Source: Raphanus sativus
Taxonomy: Eukaryota; Streptophyta; Magnoliopsida; Brassicales; Brassicaceae
DNA length: 64,000 nucleotides
Reading direction: 5' to 3'
Assembly (NCBI RefSeq): GCF_000801105.2
Contig: NC_079513.1
Coordinates: 25,202,273 to 25,266,272 of the forward strand
Made by a program: the position numbers and the translations under genes
Notes under the pieces: model-generated
Told to the model about the DNA's origin: nothing
The model's database searches: none
What the model saw: the letters and a program-made list of their open reading frames with translations, nothing else
Shown here: piece after piece, positions 43,191-53,851 of the stretch
How positions within the stretch are numbered: the first letter of the stretch is position 1
How the letters are laid out: each line of letters opens with the position of its first letter

Positions 43191-46100
43191 GATTTGGTGA
43201 GTTTTGGTCGAGGTTTGATGGTGATGCTTTCGTAGGGCTTAACTTGTTCAACTTGGATATAATCTCTGGTTTTCAAAACCTGAAAAAAGATTTGGCAGAG
43301 AGTAAAAGACGGATTCTCAACAAAGATGATGGTCAAGTTTAATGAAGTAAATGACCAAAAGACAAAACTTGTTCTTCTGTCTATGTAAAGACTAGTTGTG
43401 ATTGGATACATTAAAACAGAGAGTCTCATTCACACACTAACTCATACATGCGTTTAACCTAAAGATCCTAACAACCCAGTAGGAAACCCAAAAAGATGAG
43501 AAAGTTCAACAGAAAATGCATAACTAAGTCTGGAGTTGCAGCTTAAAACCATGAACTAGTTTGTTTTCTCTAGAGAAACATCAAAGCATTTTTTGTTTAG
43601 GGTCAGTATTATGGACCATACCAGGGTTTCAAAGAACATCCTCGATGCTTCTTTACGGGTTTTCCCAGCTAAAAGTTTGTCTGCTACAACACCACTCTTC
43701 CCATTCTCAGCTTCTTTATCAAGTATCGTCTGGAGATACTTCGCCACAGCCCTATAAGGTAAAGAGAATAAGAATCTTCAGTCTTTCATGCTCATCATGT
43801 TTCTCACATGATTGATTAGTGTTTAGCTTCTATGGAATGTGGAAAAGAAAAAAAAAGTCATTCTGTACAGACCTGGTACGAGAAGACCATCCACTGTTCT
43901 CTAGAAGACGAGTTTCATCACCTTCTTGAATACCATCGTCTTCTTCATGATCTTCATCGACTTCATCATCGTCCACGTTCAAAAATCCTGAAGACACAGA
44001 GTGAAATGAACTATGAAGACATCATGGGCATAACAGCATCTCACAAAATGAGAACCTAGAGACAATTTGAACAAACTAAATTCAAATTCGAAAACGGTTT
44101 AAAACCTGTGTCATGTGCCATTTCCATTGTATCCGTTTCCTACAGCAAAAGAGAATAACAAAAGAAGAGTTTAGAGGCATGCCTTACTTTGAATAAGGAT
44201 ACGAAGCCACAATGAAACAAACTTACGTCATTATCTCTCATAAGACCATCGCCAGAAAGAGCTTCCGCATCTCGTGCACTTTGCATATAAGCCTCTTCAT
44301 TAAACATCTCATTATGTGGTTCGTAGTTGATATGATTCACCCCATCATTATTTGCTTCCACAAGAGGTTCGTTGAAACTTTCCAAACCCAAATTACTACA
44401 CTCACCAGCTTCTTCTAAGCGTTCAGTTTCAACAGAACCAACTGTGTTATCGTGTGGATTCTGGTCGTCTATCCCAACCTCGCTGACTTCAGCTGATGCA
44501 TCCGCCTTCTTATCTTCACGTGGAAGCTCATCTTCAACTTTCAAGTCTGTCTCGTTGAGAATCTCGTTGTGATCAACGTCGCCTTCAGTAATTTCGATAA
44601 CACCACCGCAACTTTTTTCTTGAACATCAGCACAAACATCTTCACCGCCTAGATCTCCATCATGGTGTTCATGGTACCCTTCCACCTGTAAATCCTCTAC
44701 ATGATCGAGCTTGTCCTCAGGTGGCATTTGACTGATCTGGTCATTCACTACAAGATTTACTTCATCAGTAGCTCCATCGCCTTCTTTTGAAGCTTCTAAC
44801 GCACATGCTGTTTCACCAAGCTCGGTATCCTCTTTCGCTTCCCCCTGTTGGTCTTGTGGGTGAGTAAGAGCCTCAGCAGGTTGCTCTTCAGAACCATCTG
44901 GACGAACTTGAGGAGCAGAGACTTCTTCAGTTGCATTTTCTTCCACACTCCTAACAGCACATTCACTATCTTCCACCACTCCAACAGAAGCATGACGGTC
45001 ATCATTCTCGATTATTGTGATTCCTCTTAGATCAAAGGGTTCATTGTGTAGAGATACTAATTCCACTGACATACCTGAAAAATCATTTAAAAAATATTAC
45101 CACATGTGTGGCTGCAGTTCACAAGAACAACTGAGAGAACTTTGGTACAGAACGGTCTAGTGAAAACTAACCAGTGAGTATTGGCTCCTTCAAGAGTCCA
45201 TCCTCCAAAGCTTGCCTTTGAAGCATTACGATTTCAGCAATGGTGCAAGGTGCCTTCTTTCGCACACGGCGTATACCTTCAGTATTTGTCAGCTGTTCCC
45301 GTATAACACTAAACATTAAAAAATAAATAGTCAAGATCCGTATAGATGAGAAAACAAGTAAAAAAAAACTATACAAATTTCTCCAAGTTAAACTACAAGT
45401 GTGAGACCTAAAAGAAGACCAAAACTTTATTTGTAGAAACAGTGAATGAAGCAAGACATTATTTTAGTATCGACTTTAGGTATCTTGCACCTAAGGTGCA
45501 CTAGTAGCAATGAAATAAAAGCTAAGGTATATAAGAACATCATAGATTATTTTTTTTTGAAAAAAAAGTTAGGAAAACATACTCTCCATGTAAGACCATG
45601 GGGTCATCCATTAGAACCTTCCTCTTTGTGGCAGTAGAACGAGGAGCAGCTCGTGACCGTTTTGTAGTTGCTATTTCAAGCACAGGGGTAGACCTCATCT
45701 TCAGAAAAGATGACTTTCCAACTGAAAATAGGTGAAATGACCAATTGATTCAGGAAGCTAGCAACTAGGTCTGAACTTGCATTACAAGAAACTGATAGTA
45801 TAAAAGAGCATATAAAGTAACAAGAAGAAGAAAAAAGTGATACCCAAGATAGAAGACAACAAGTCATCGTCATCAGGAACAGAATCTGCAGTTCTCTTAG
45901 ACTGAATCAGTCCAACTGACTCAACAGAGTTCAGGCTTTCAGCTGTTATTGTGCTCTCAGTAAAAGTGCGTTTTTTCCCGGTAATTTTATTATTTCCTGC
46001 ATCCTCGTTGCGTGTGCCAGGGTCTTCTCTATCTGGTGTGGATTCAACCATGAAACCAGTTTCATCATCCCCATGTCTCTCAGGTGCAGCTAATACCTTT

Positions 46101-48091
46101 TCAGGTGCAGGCAAATCTTCAGTTGCGTGCGATTCATTTAGTTGCTCATCTGCTTTACTGTACGCTTGCTCATCTCCTTGTACACTGGAATCTGTTCCCT
46201 GATTGACCTCAGTGGCAATGGCAACATGATGGTTCTCTTCTTCATGATCTTTTGGTTCTTGGGATAGACATTGCTCAGCGTTATTCACCGTAGGCTCTCC
46301 AGGGGACTCAACTGGGGGAACATCATCTGACTTATCTGCTACAACGTTACTAACATCGGTTCCTGCCTCAGTGACTACTTGACCAGGATCCTCCACCTCG
46401 GTGGTGATGTGAGAACAACATGGCGATGTACTAACATGTACATGCTCTGATCTCTCCTCCTCCTCCGGCTCGTTTTGTGCGTTGGCATTTTCATCTATCA
46501 GCGACGTATCCACCTCCATGGGAACAACCTCTGATTCAGAAGGCAGGTCTTGACCAGGTTTATTCGTCTCATTAGCATCCAGATCTTCAGAGGCCTTCCT
46601 ACCTTCTTCTTCTGCATTCAAATCATCTACCTCCATGTGGTCATCGCATGCCAGCTGGTCTCTAACACTAGACGAGTTCGGCACCTCGACTAATCCAGGG
46701 GTTTGAGGAGCTTGAGCGTCTTCGATGAACTCATTCCTCATAGCAAGATCTTCAACCTTTAAGATTCATAAGAAATAATATTGAATAAACACACAACAGT
46801 AGTACCAGAAAATTAAACACACAACAGTACGTACCTGCTCTTGGTTGAAATCTCTGGGCGTCGCTTCAGAAACTCCTACCACATCATCCTTTATCTGCGG
46901 TGTTGCCGCATCCAGATACGCATTGTGATCAGTTCTATCAAAAAATAAAATATCTAACATAAGTAAAAAAACAAATTGATTGGTATTGTGCACTTTTAAG
47001 CGCCAAAAGGCTGAAGCAAATATGCAAATTAAATTATACTACAAAGTATAAAGCATAGATAATGAACAAAAACTGACCCTTGAACTCCCTCATCATCTGA
47101 TCCCATTAGATCCTTATCCTGGAATACTTCCTGCAGAACAATAATTTTTTCATCTTTCTAAATGACCTGAAAGAAAATATATTTTTCTATGTTCCACAAA
47201 AAAAACAAGAAAATACCTCTTCAAGCTCCAAAGCAGCTTGAGAAGTGTCGCCATCACCAAATCTCTCTGGAAACATACCCCAAAAAAAAAGAATTCTTAC
47301 TTAAGGCACAGCTATCCATAAACTAAATAAAAGTAAGCATGAAAAAAAACCACTGACCATCTAATCCAAATTGCGATGTTGAGTATACAACACCATCCAT
47401 GGTGTCCTGAAGGGTGATCTGCTCTCTTGTACTAACATGATGATCAACGTAATTACTGCTAAAACAAAGAAAACAAAGGAGCAATGGATAAATAAAGCTG
47501 CTGAAAAAAAATCATACTATGATTTAACAAATCAAAACAGAGTTTCATTTTTTAAACATAATTAAAAATAGGATATAAACTAACTAACTAACCCCTGGAA
47601 GATCTCACTGTCAGGAAGCTCAAAATCATCAAGATCAAACGTCTCAGGTAACGTAATTGAATGATAAGGTGCTGTGGATTCTTCCGGGGGCAGGTCAACC
47701 GCAGCGGAGCGGAAAGCTTGCTTTACCTTAAGCAAGGCCTCGCTGCAATCATCAAAGAGGTAGTTCACCTTTTTGGAATATATACGAACCACACCAAGGA
47801 GAAGATGACTAGACAATCGCAATGCGATTGGAGCTTCCGGAAAGAGAATAGAATCTGCTCATCAGAAAAAAAAAAAAAAAAAGTAGTAGTCAGATTAGGA
47901 AAGTGAAATTTGCTTCTGCTAACCCTAATACGAGCATAAGACCTAAAGTAGCAAAAGAAGTACTGACCAACGGAGACACCGATGTCAGTATCAGCGACCT
48001 GATTCTTACGAAGCTTCCTCTCCAAATGGGCAGCAATCCATATTGTCCCAAGTGGTCCTTTCTTTGCTAATATAAACTGCGAATAAAACAT
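43191..48091 (-). CDS. SYN4: Cohesin alpha-kleisin, RAD21/SCC1-like (SYN4 type)
   Basis: Kleisin that closes the SMC1-SMC3 cohesin ring and is cut by separase at anaphase. Fourteen coding exons on the minus strand: 48091-47968, 47854-47594/47593, 47458-47358, 47266-47217, 47130-47078, 46934-46835, 46756-45844, 45721-45593, 45308-45172, 45074-44227, 44139-44106, 43986-43873, 43751-43622, 43279-43191. They sum to 1,026 aa. The N-terminal Rad21/Rec8 domain is clear: MFYSQFILAKKGPLGTIWIA, ALRLSSHLLLGVVRIYSKKV, YLFDDCSEALLKVKQAF. The middle (exons 7 and 10) is very acidic and low-complexity. The C-terminal winged-helix domain reads FLNVDDDEVDEDHEEDD, then TRKEASRMFFETLVLKTRDY and ends KLTKSIF. Length favours SYN4/RAD21.3 over the shorter SYN2 and SYN3. 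The protein is nuclear. It is head to head with the four-TM gene. Confidence 0.92.
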
Positions 48092-49432
48092 TCCTCCTTA
48101 CTCCTCCTCCTCCTCTCCACCCCCCAAATCAAAAGCCCTAGCATTTCAACAACCAACTTTGTTAGAATCTCAAATTGAGCTTCATACACTAAATCCAATT
48201 CCGATAACAGTAACAGAAGAAGGCATCTTTAACCCGAGATAGATACGATTATGTAAGCGAAAAATTAGAAAGTTTCCAACTTTACGACAACAGAACCCAA
48301 ATTAGCTAAACCCGACAACAAAGACTCGAGATTGCTAAGGACCAGAGACCTTCGAAGGTTCTAGAATAATACTTCAACGAGCTTCAGCAGGTGGAATAAA
48401 GAGTAAAAGGGTAGATCAATTACCTTAAGAATTCACCAATCCAAGCTCGATTGAACGAACAAAGGTCCTCACGGAAACCCTAATTTGCAGAAATTTCAAC
48501 TCAATTCAGTAGAATTAAGACAAATACACTTTAGCTGTGAAGAGAGATCAGACACAAGACCAGCGAAACTCGCCCCTGAGAAGAAAAAATAGAAACTTTT
48601 TTTTTGTGGGGAGAGATAGAGAGAGAGGGGATTTGCAATAGTAGTATGGAAAGTTTGGAACTTTCGATCCTTTTAGTTGATTTCTGATGAAAATGAGGGA
48701 TCTAATGCGGAAAAGAAACACGAGCTTCGTGGCATAAGTCGTACTCATATTGGTCACGACACGAGTGGGTCCCTTCTTACATAGCTTTTAGATTTAAGAT
48801 CATTCAGACCAATGTCAACTTTAGCCCAACAACATGTTTATTAAAGATGTCTGATAACATTCTTGTCTGAATTTATAAGATCCAGGCCCGAACTATTGGA
48901 CTATGTAATTAAGCCCGATAACAATCGAATACTTGTATAATTTGAGCCCGTTTTCAGCCCAATAGGCCCAACTTCTTTAAGAAAATAAGTCGTACTCATC
49001 ATATTGGTTTAGGACACGAGTGTGCCCCTTAGATAGCTTTTAGATCATTCAGACCAACACATCGGTTTTTGCCAACTAGCCCAACAATATGTTTGTTTAA
49101 GATGTCTCTGATAACATTCTTGTCTGAATGTATAAGATCCAGGCCGAACTATTGGACTTATGTAATAAAGCCGGATAACAATTAAATACTTGTAAACTTT
49201 AGCCCATTTACAGCCCAATGGCCCCACCTTACTGAAAAAAATAATAAATTAGAAGCAAAAAAAAGCAAATGACAAGCTGTTCGAAATCCAACGGTCATAT
49301 TTAGAAACTCGACCGTTATGAATCTCTCTTTACTCTTCTACATAAACAGACTCCTCCTTGAGCTCATCATCTCACATCCTCAACTCACTCTCTCTTCTTC
49401 TGATCAGAGCATCACCGATTCTCAAAATCACC
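48092..49432. other. Shared upstream region of SYN4 and the four-TM gene
   Basis: Contains the SYN4 5' leader (about 48092-48580, with a possible leader intron whose donor is GTAATTG near 48421 on the minus strand). A 251-bp direct duplication follows, then the leader of the plus-strand gene. No other gene is seen. Confidence 0.55.
48736..49230. repeat. 251-bp tandem duplication in a bidirectional upstream region
   Basis: The block starting AAGTCGTACTCAT at 48736 recurs from 48987. Shared landmarks in order are ACACGAGTG, TAGCTTTTAGAT, ATCATTCAGACCAA, TAACATTCTTGTCTGAAT, TATAAGATCCAGGC and CAGCCCAAT. The copies differ by scattered substitutions and small indels, so the duplication is not very recent. 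Each copy has several AGCCCA/GGCCCA words, site-II-like elements common in plant promoters. Confidence 0.9.
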
Positions 49433-49990
49433 ATGGGTTTGATCTCTTCTCCATCAGTCGACGAGTCTCACTCCCACACCCACAAGCTCTTCCTCTTCAC
49501 CAACTACATCCTCCTCGGCACCGCCTCGAGCTGCATCTTCCTAACCCTCTCCCTCCGCCTGATCCCTTCCGTCTGCGGCTTCCTCCTCATCCTCCTCCAC
49601 GCAACCACCATCGCCGCCGCGATCTCCGGCTGCACCGCCGCTTCCTGCGGGAGGAACCGGTGGTACTTCGCTCACATGGTGGCCACCGTGCTCACGGCGA
49701 TATTCCAAGGGTCTGTCTCCGTTCTCATCTTCACCAACACGGCTAACTTCCTCGGGGGTCTCAAGTCGTATGTCCGCGAGGATGATGCTGCTTTGATCTT
49801 GAAACTATGCGGTGGGCTCTGTGTTGCGATCTTTTGTCTTGAGTGGGTTGTGTTGGTGTTGGCTTTCTTCTTGAAGTATTACGGTTATGTCGAGGGTGGT
49901 GATGGGAGTGGAGGCGTTGCGATGAAGAGAAGCGGTAAGGTGCAGTGTGAGGAGAATCATAAGGGATGGCCATTGTCGATCCAAGTTTGA
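49433..49990 (+). CDS. Four-TM membrane protein of unknown function
   Basis: A 185-aa plant protein without known role; the Arabidopsis neighbour is At5g16250 by order. The start at 49433 is preferred over upstream in-frame codons because of its good context (ACCATGG) and because the upstream 25 codons look like leader. Four hydrophobic spans are visible: residues ~17-41 (LFLFTNYILLGTASSCIFLT), 45-66, 79-101 (HMVATVLTAIFQGSVSVLIF) and 120-148 (LKLCGGLCVAIFCLEWVVLV). There are several Cys in or near the spans and a short polar tail ending GWPLSIQV. The gene is intronless and GC-rich in third positions. Confidence 0.82.
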   Translation: MGLISSPSVDESHSHTHKLFLFTNYILLGTASSCIFLTLSLRLIPSVCGFLLILLHATTIAAAISGCTAASCGRNRWYFAHMVATVLTAIFQGSVSVLIFTNTANFLGGLKSYVREDDAALILKLCGGLCVAIFCLEWVVLVLAFFLKYYGYVEGGDGSGGVAMKRSGKVQCEENHKGWPLSIQV

Positions 49991-51594
49991 AGTCGGTGTC
50001 TTTTTGTGTTTTTGTGTGGTGAGATTTGTTGAGAGCTATTATCAATATCAAATGTTGGTTTTTGATCTGTGTTCTATCGGTAGTATTGTGATTTGTTCAT
50101 TTGTTATTTGTATTTGTCATTCTTGTCAATGATTTACTACATATATATAATATGTTTCCTATGGATTAATGCTCTATGCATTTTTTTAGTACTAAGAAAC
50201 TTGTAACAACTAACAATCTCCAGACCACACACTTTTGAATTGGGTGAAGAAAGTTGAGGTCTTTTACATCATCTCCAATCTCTGTAAACCACAAAGTAAA
50301 CAAATTTGAAAAAAAAAAAAATTGAAAGTAGAAAGAATGAAACGGACAAGGCAGAGCAATCCTATTTTTAAGTCATAATCTGTATGTTCTTTGCCCTCTC
50401 CCTTGAGCCCTCTCTTCCCTCTCTTCAACTTTGAGAATCCTGGCAGGCAATCCATAAAGGTAGCCCTATCCTATTCCATGCAATTAGAGAAAACTAGATG
50501 TCAGATTCCTATTCCATTTCTTCCAATTTGATTGACTAAATAATCTCACAAGTACACAAAAGAAGTTGTAATGCAATCTTGCTAAGATAGGTTTTGAAAG
50601 TTTCTTAATGCGAGAGCAATAACAAATATATCCTTTCTTCAGAATGGTACATTGCAAACAAACTCAACAGAAGTTAGAGGTTTCATATCAAGTCAAATAC
50701 TGCAAAACCAAAGGGAAAACTTGTTTTTAATGTTGTTACCTGGGCACCGTCCTTCACTAGAAAGGATCTGTCTGTCACAGTATTATACACAAAATCTACT
50801 AGAGATCACAAGATCAACAATTCTGAACGGATTAGACTATTAAGTTAGACAGATAGCAAAGGAAACAATGCATAGCTTTTGCCACGTGACCTCCTCGTCA
50901 TACAATCAAAATCGAATCTTTATAACTAAATCTGTATAAATCCCAAACTGGCAGATAGCCATTTTTTATCGGTGTAACAAGACCAACTCAGATTGTATTA
51001 ATTGACATTTCTGGAAACCGAACAAACAAACCAAAAAAAGACACATTAAGCAGAACTAACATGGGTCTCGTGGATGCGTCTCTCGAATCTTCTAGTCACT
51101 TAGATGGGTAAGTTTTGGACTATGTCATACCTGCACAACAATATCAATATTATATAGATTCAATTTGAGACAGGTTGTTCATTTTGAATTTTACTGAAAA
51201 TTATTTTGATTAACCTTCTTTTCACTTAAAACTAGACGATTACTATATCCTTAGATGTTTTTTTTTACAAAATCTCCATGGTTCACATTTAGTTTATTGT
51301 ATTTTAATGTTTGTGCAGAGGAACTTGCTAAAAACGTTTTAAATTGTTGGAGAACAAACCTAACGTGGGTCGCGGGAAATCCGCTATCGGATTTATCCTA
51401 CTACACCCGACCCGGTTATAATAACACCCGTTTTTAAAAGCCACGTGCTTGCTCGGGAATAACCTCAGTATAAATAGCCCTCTTCTCTAAGTATACATTG
51501 ATACATTACCGTCAGTTAAGCAAAACTACTTCGATTTGATACAAAACAATTCGACCGTTTATAAACTGCGTTTGCTCACCAAAACTGCACCACC
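49991..51594. other. Spacer and promoter region of the PB1-domain gene
   Basis: 3' UTR of the four-TM gene, then about 1.2 kb with no supported gene, then the PB1 gene promoter. Short open frames on both strands in 50260-50850 have no recognisable content. Confidence 0.5.
51442..51476 (+). promoter_or_regulatory. G-box and TATA box of the PB1-domain gene
   Basis: A CACGTG G-box at 51442-51447 and TATAAATA at 51469-51476, about 120 bp before the start codon. Spacing to the ATG fits a normal short plant leader. Control through bZIP or bHLH factors is inferred from the G-box only. Confidence 0.65.
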
Positions 51595-53529
51595 ATGACG
51601 ACCACCGTCTACTCCGCTTCCGCATCCACCGTAACGGAAGGCGCGAAAGGTGTTATGATCACGCCGAAGTGCAACAATAACAAAACAAATGGGAAGTTGC
51701 GGGTGGTGTGTAGGTACGGCGGTAGCATAGTATCGCAGCGCTACGTTGGGGGAGACACTCGGATCGTCGCGGTTCCTCCCTCCGCGGAGACGAGCTTCGC
51801 TTCGCTTGTCAGCCACCTCGCGGCTAAGCTCGGAGTCGCTTACGACTTCAAGGTGAAGTACCAGCTCCCTGATCAGGAGCTTGACTCGCTCATCTCCCTG
51901 GAGACCGATGAGGATGCTCAGATCATGATGGAGGAGCACGGATATCTCACGTGCGAGTCCTCCTCCTCGGTTTCGAAAACGCGCATTAGATTATTTATCT
52001 TCCCTTTGAAAACGAGCGCGAGTCAGGGAGGTCTGGCTCAGTGTAAAGTGGCGGGGGATGTTGACTGGCTTGGAGTAGGAGAAGAGTCCAAGCCTGAGGT
52101 GACTAAGCCCGCGGTGCTACAGCACCCAAAGACTGAGACGTGGTTCGTAGACGCGTTAAAGAGCGCGGAGATGATGCAGGCTCAGGGGCCAAGTAGCGGA
52201 GATGGTAATGGTGGGATCTGCGGACAGGAGTCGATGATGCTCGAGACCAACTCGGCATTTGGCTCCTCATCATCGTCTGTTTCTTCAAGCAATTTGCCTC
52301 CGGTGAAAAGCTCCGGCGAGGACAACACGTTGGCTTCGCAGGTCAAGTTTGTTCCAGTAGAATCAGTGTCGTCAAGGTAATTATATTCTCTAACTTAGCT
52401 TAAGTGTTCTAAGACTTCTTTGTTGTCTAGGAAATGCAATGTGCATGACCGGTCCGGGCCAAATCATAATGAAACATTTGTCACGTCTTCCAAATTTCAA
52501 AGAACCAATATATATATATATGTCTTATAACCTCAAATTGTAAAAAGAAATTTTAAAAATTCTTAAAATATTTATGGCATTATAAAATATTAGGACCGGT
52601 CTTGAATGGGAAGAGATGAAGGTGATAGTATTGGAGAGAGCTAGTTTAAATGTGGGGTTCTATTAGGCTATCTCTTGTCGTTATGTTGAAAAAGAATACA
52701 TAATCTTGTTGTTGAATATAAGATCTTATGTATGATATGTGGAATAAATTCACTATGTAAGGACTTTTTGTGTTAGAGTATCCCCTAAGCTGCATATATT
52801 TTAGGGAAATTTGATTTGTGTTGTATACTTGTATTCCTAAGGATTGTACATATTGACAGAGAAGAAGAAGCCAATTCTCTAACCATTCTTCATTTCTTTT
52901 CTCAATGTATTAACAGAGACAATATTGCTGTTACTCAAATCTCTTCTCACGAGCTACCAACACGTCCTCATGTTCTGGAGCTAAACAAACCGGTTCCAGT
53001 TCCAATGTCAGGGTATCCACCGTTTCTAAACCAAGCTCAACAACAGCATACTCATGTCGTTTACACTGGACAGCCTCCTCACATTACTGGAACCTCACCT
53101 ATGACATTACCTCCCACAACATACCATCACACAAACCACGTACATTATCAGCCCCTGCCACAGCCGTACCCAATCTATTACAATCCAGTTGATCAGTACA
53201 GTTCGAGGCAAGTTCAAGCACCGCCTGTGCAACACAGCACCGTTTTAAACACCCATCAAGTCGATTCTCCAATGGTCCCTCTAGCTCCACAGATTTACCC
53301 TCCACCCAAACCCGTTGATTCATTGGTTCAAACATCAAACGATCAAGCTGCTTTTAGTAGTACTACATGCAGAGATGATCTCATCTATAACATTGATCAT
53401 CTCGATGACGATACAGCTTGTGCTCTGATTTATAAAACTCAGCCACCCGCTCCCATAATACCGTCTCAGTTCCAAAACATGATGCTGCCTGAGGCATTCG
53501 GTAAGCTACGCACCCAACACAATGGTTGA
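51595..53529 (+). CDS. PB1 (octicosapeptide/Phox/Bem1p) domain protein
   Basis: A 464-aa protein from two exons, 51595-52376 and 52917-53529. The PB1 domain covers about residues 25-115: KLRVVCRYGGSIVSQRY with the basic start, then RIVAVPPSAETSFASLVSHL, YQLPDQELDSLISLETDEDA (the acidic OPCA-like part) and RIRLFIFP. PB1 domains pair head to tail with other PB1 domains. The second exon is rich in Pro, Gln, His and Tyr, low-complexity and probably disordered (PVPMSGYPPFLNQAQQQHTH). No kinase or other enzymatic domain follows, so this is the short PB1 class. It matches the Arabidopsis order (At5g16220). Partner and function are unknown. Confidence 0.87.
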
Positions 53530-53851
53530 GAGTAGTAAAAACCAATTACTATGTTGCTGCTTCTGCCTTTTGTCTCTTTCAGTCAGCGTGATCTATTGTT
53601 TCACCTTGTTTCAAGCACTTTGTTGTTGTAATACTATATCACGTGTGATGTTTTGTCATCTTTGTTCTTCTACTTAGCTTTTGATCCTGTATCTCTCCAG
53701 CTAAATTTAATAAGAAACTTGTTTATTACCAGATATATAGACGGTCGTCGATAAGTGAGGAGCAGTGTTTTTTTTAGCCGATCCTAAAATATTTTGGAGG
53801 CATTTACTTAGTAAATTTTTTTTAAAACAATTTAGAGGCTTCATAGGTTAA
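53530..53851. other. 3' flank of the PB1-domain gene
   Basis: 3' UTR and spacer up to the Helitron boundary. An AATAAG-type signal lies near 53709. Nothing else is seen. Confidence 0.5.
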
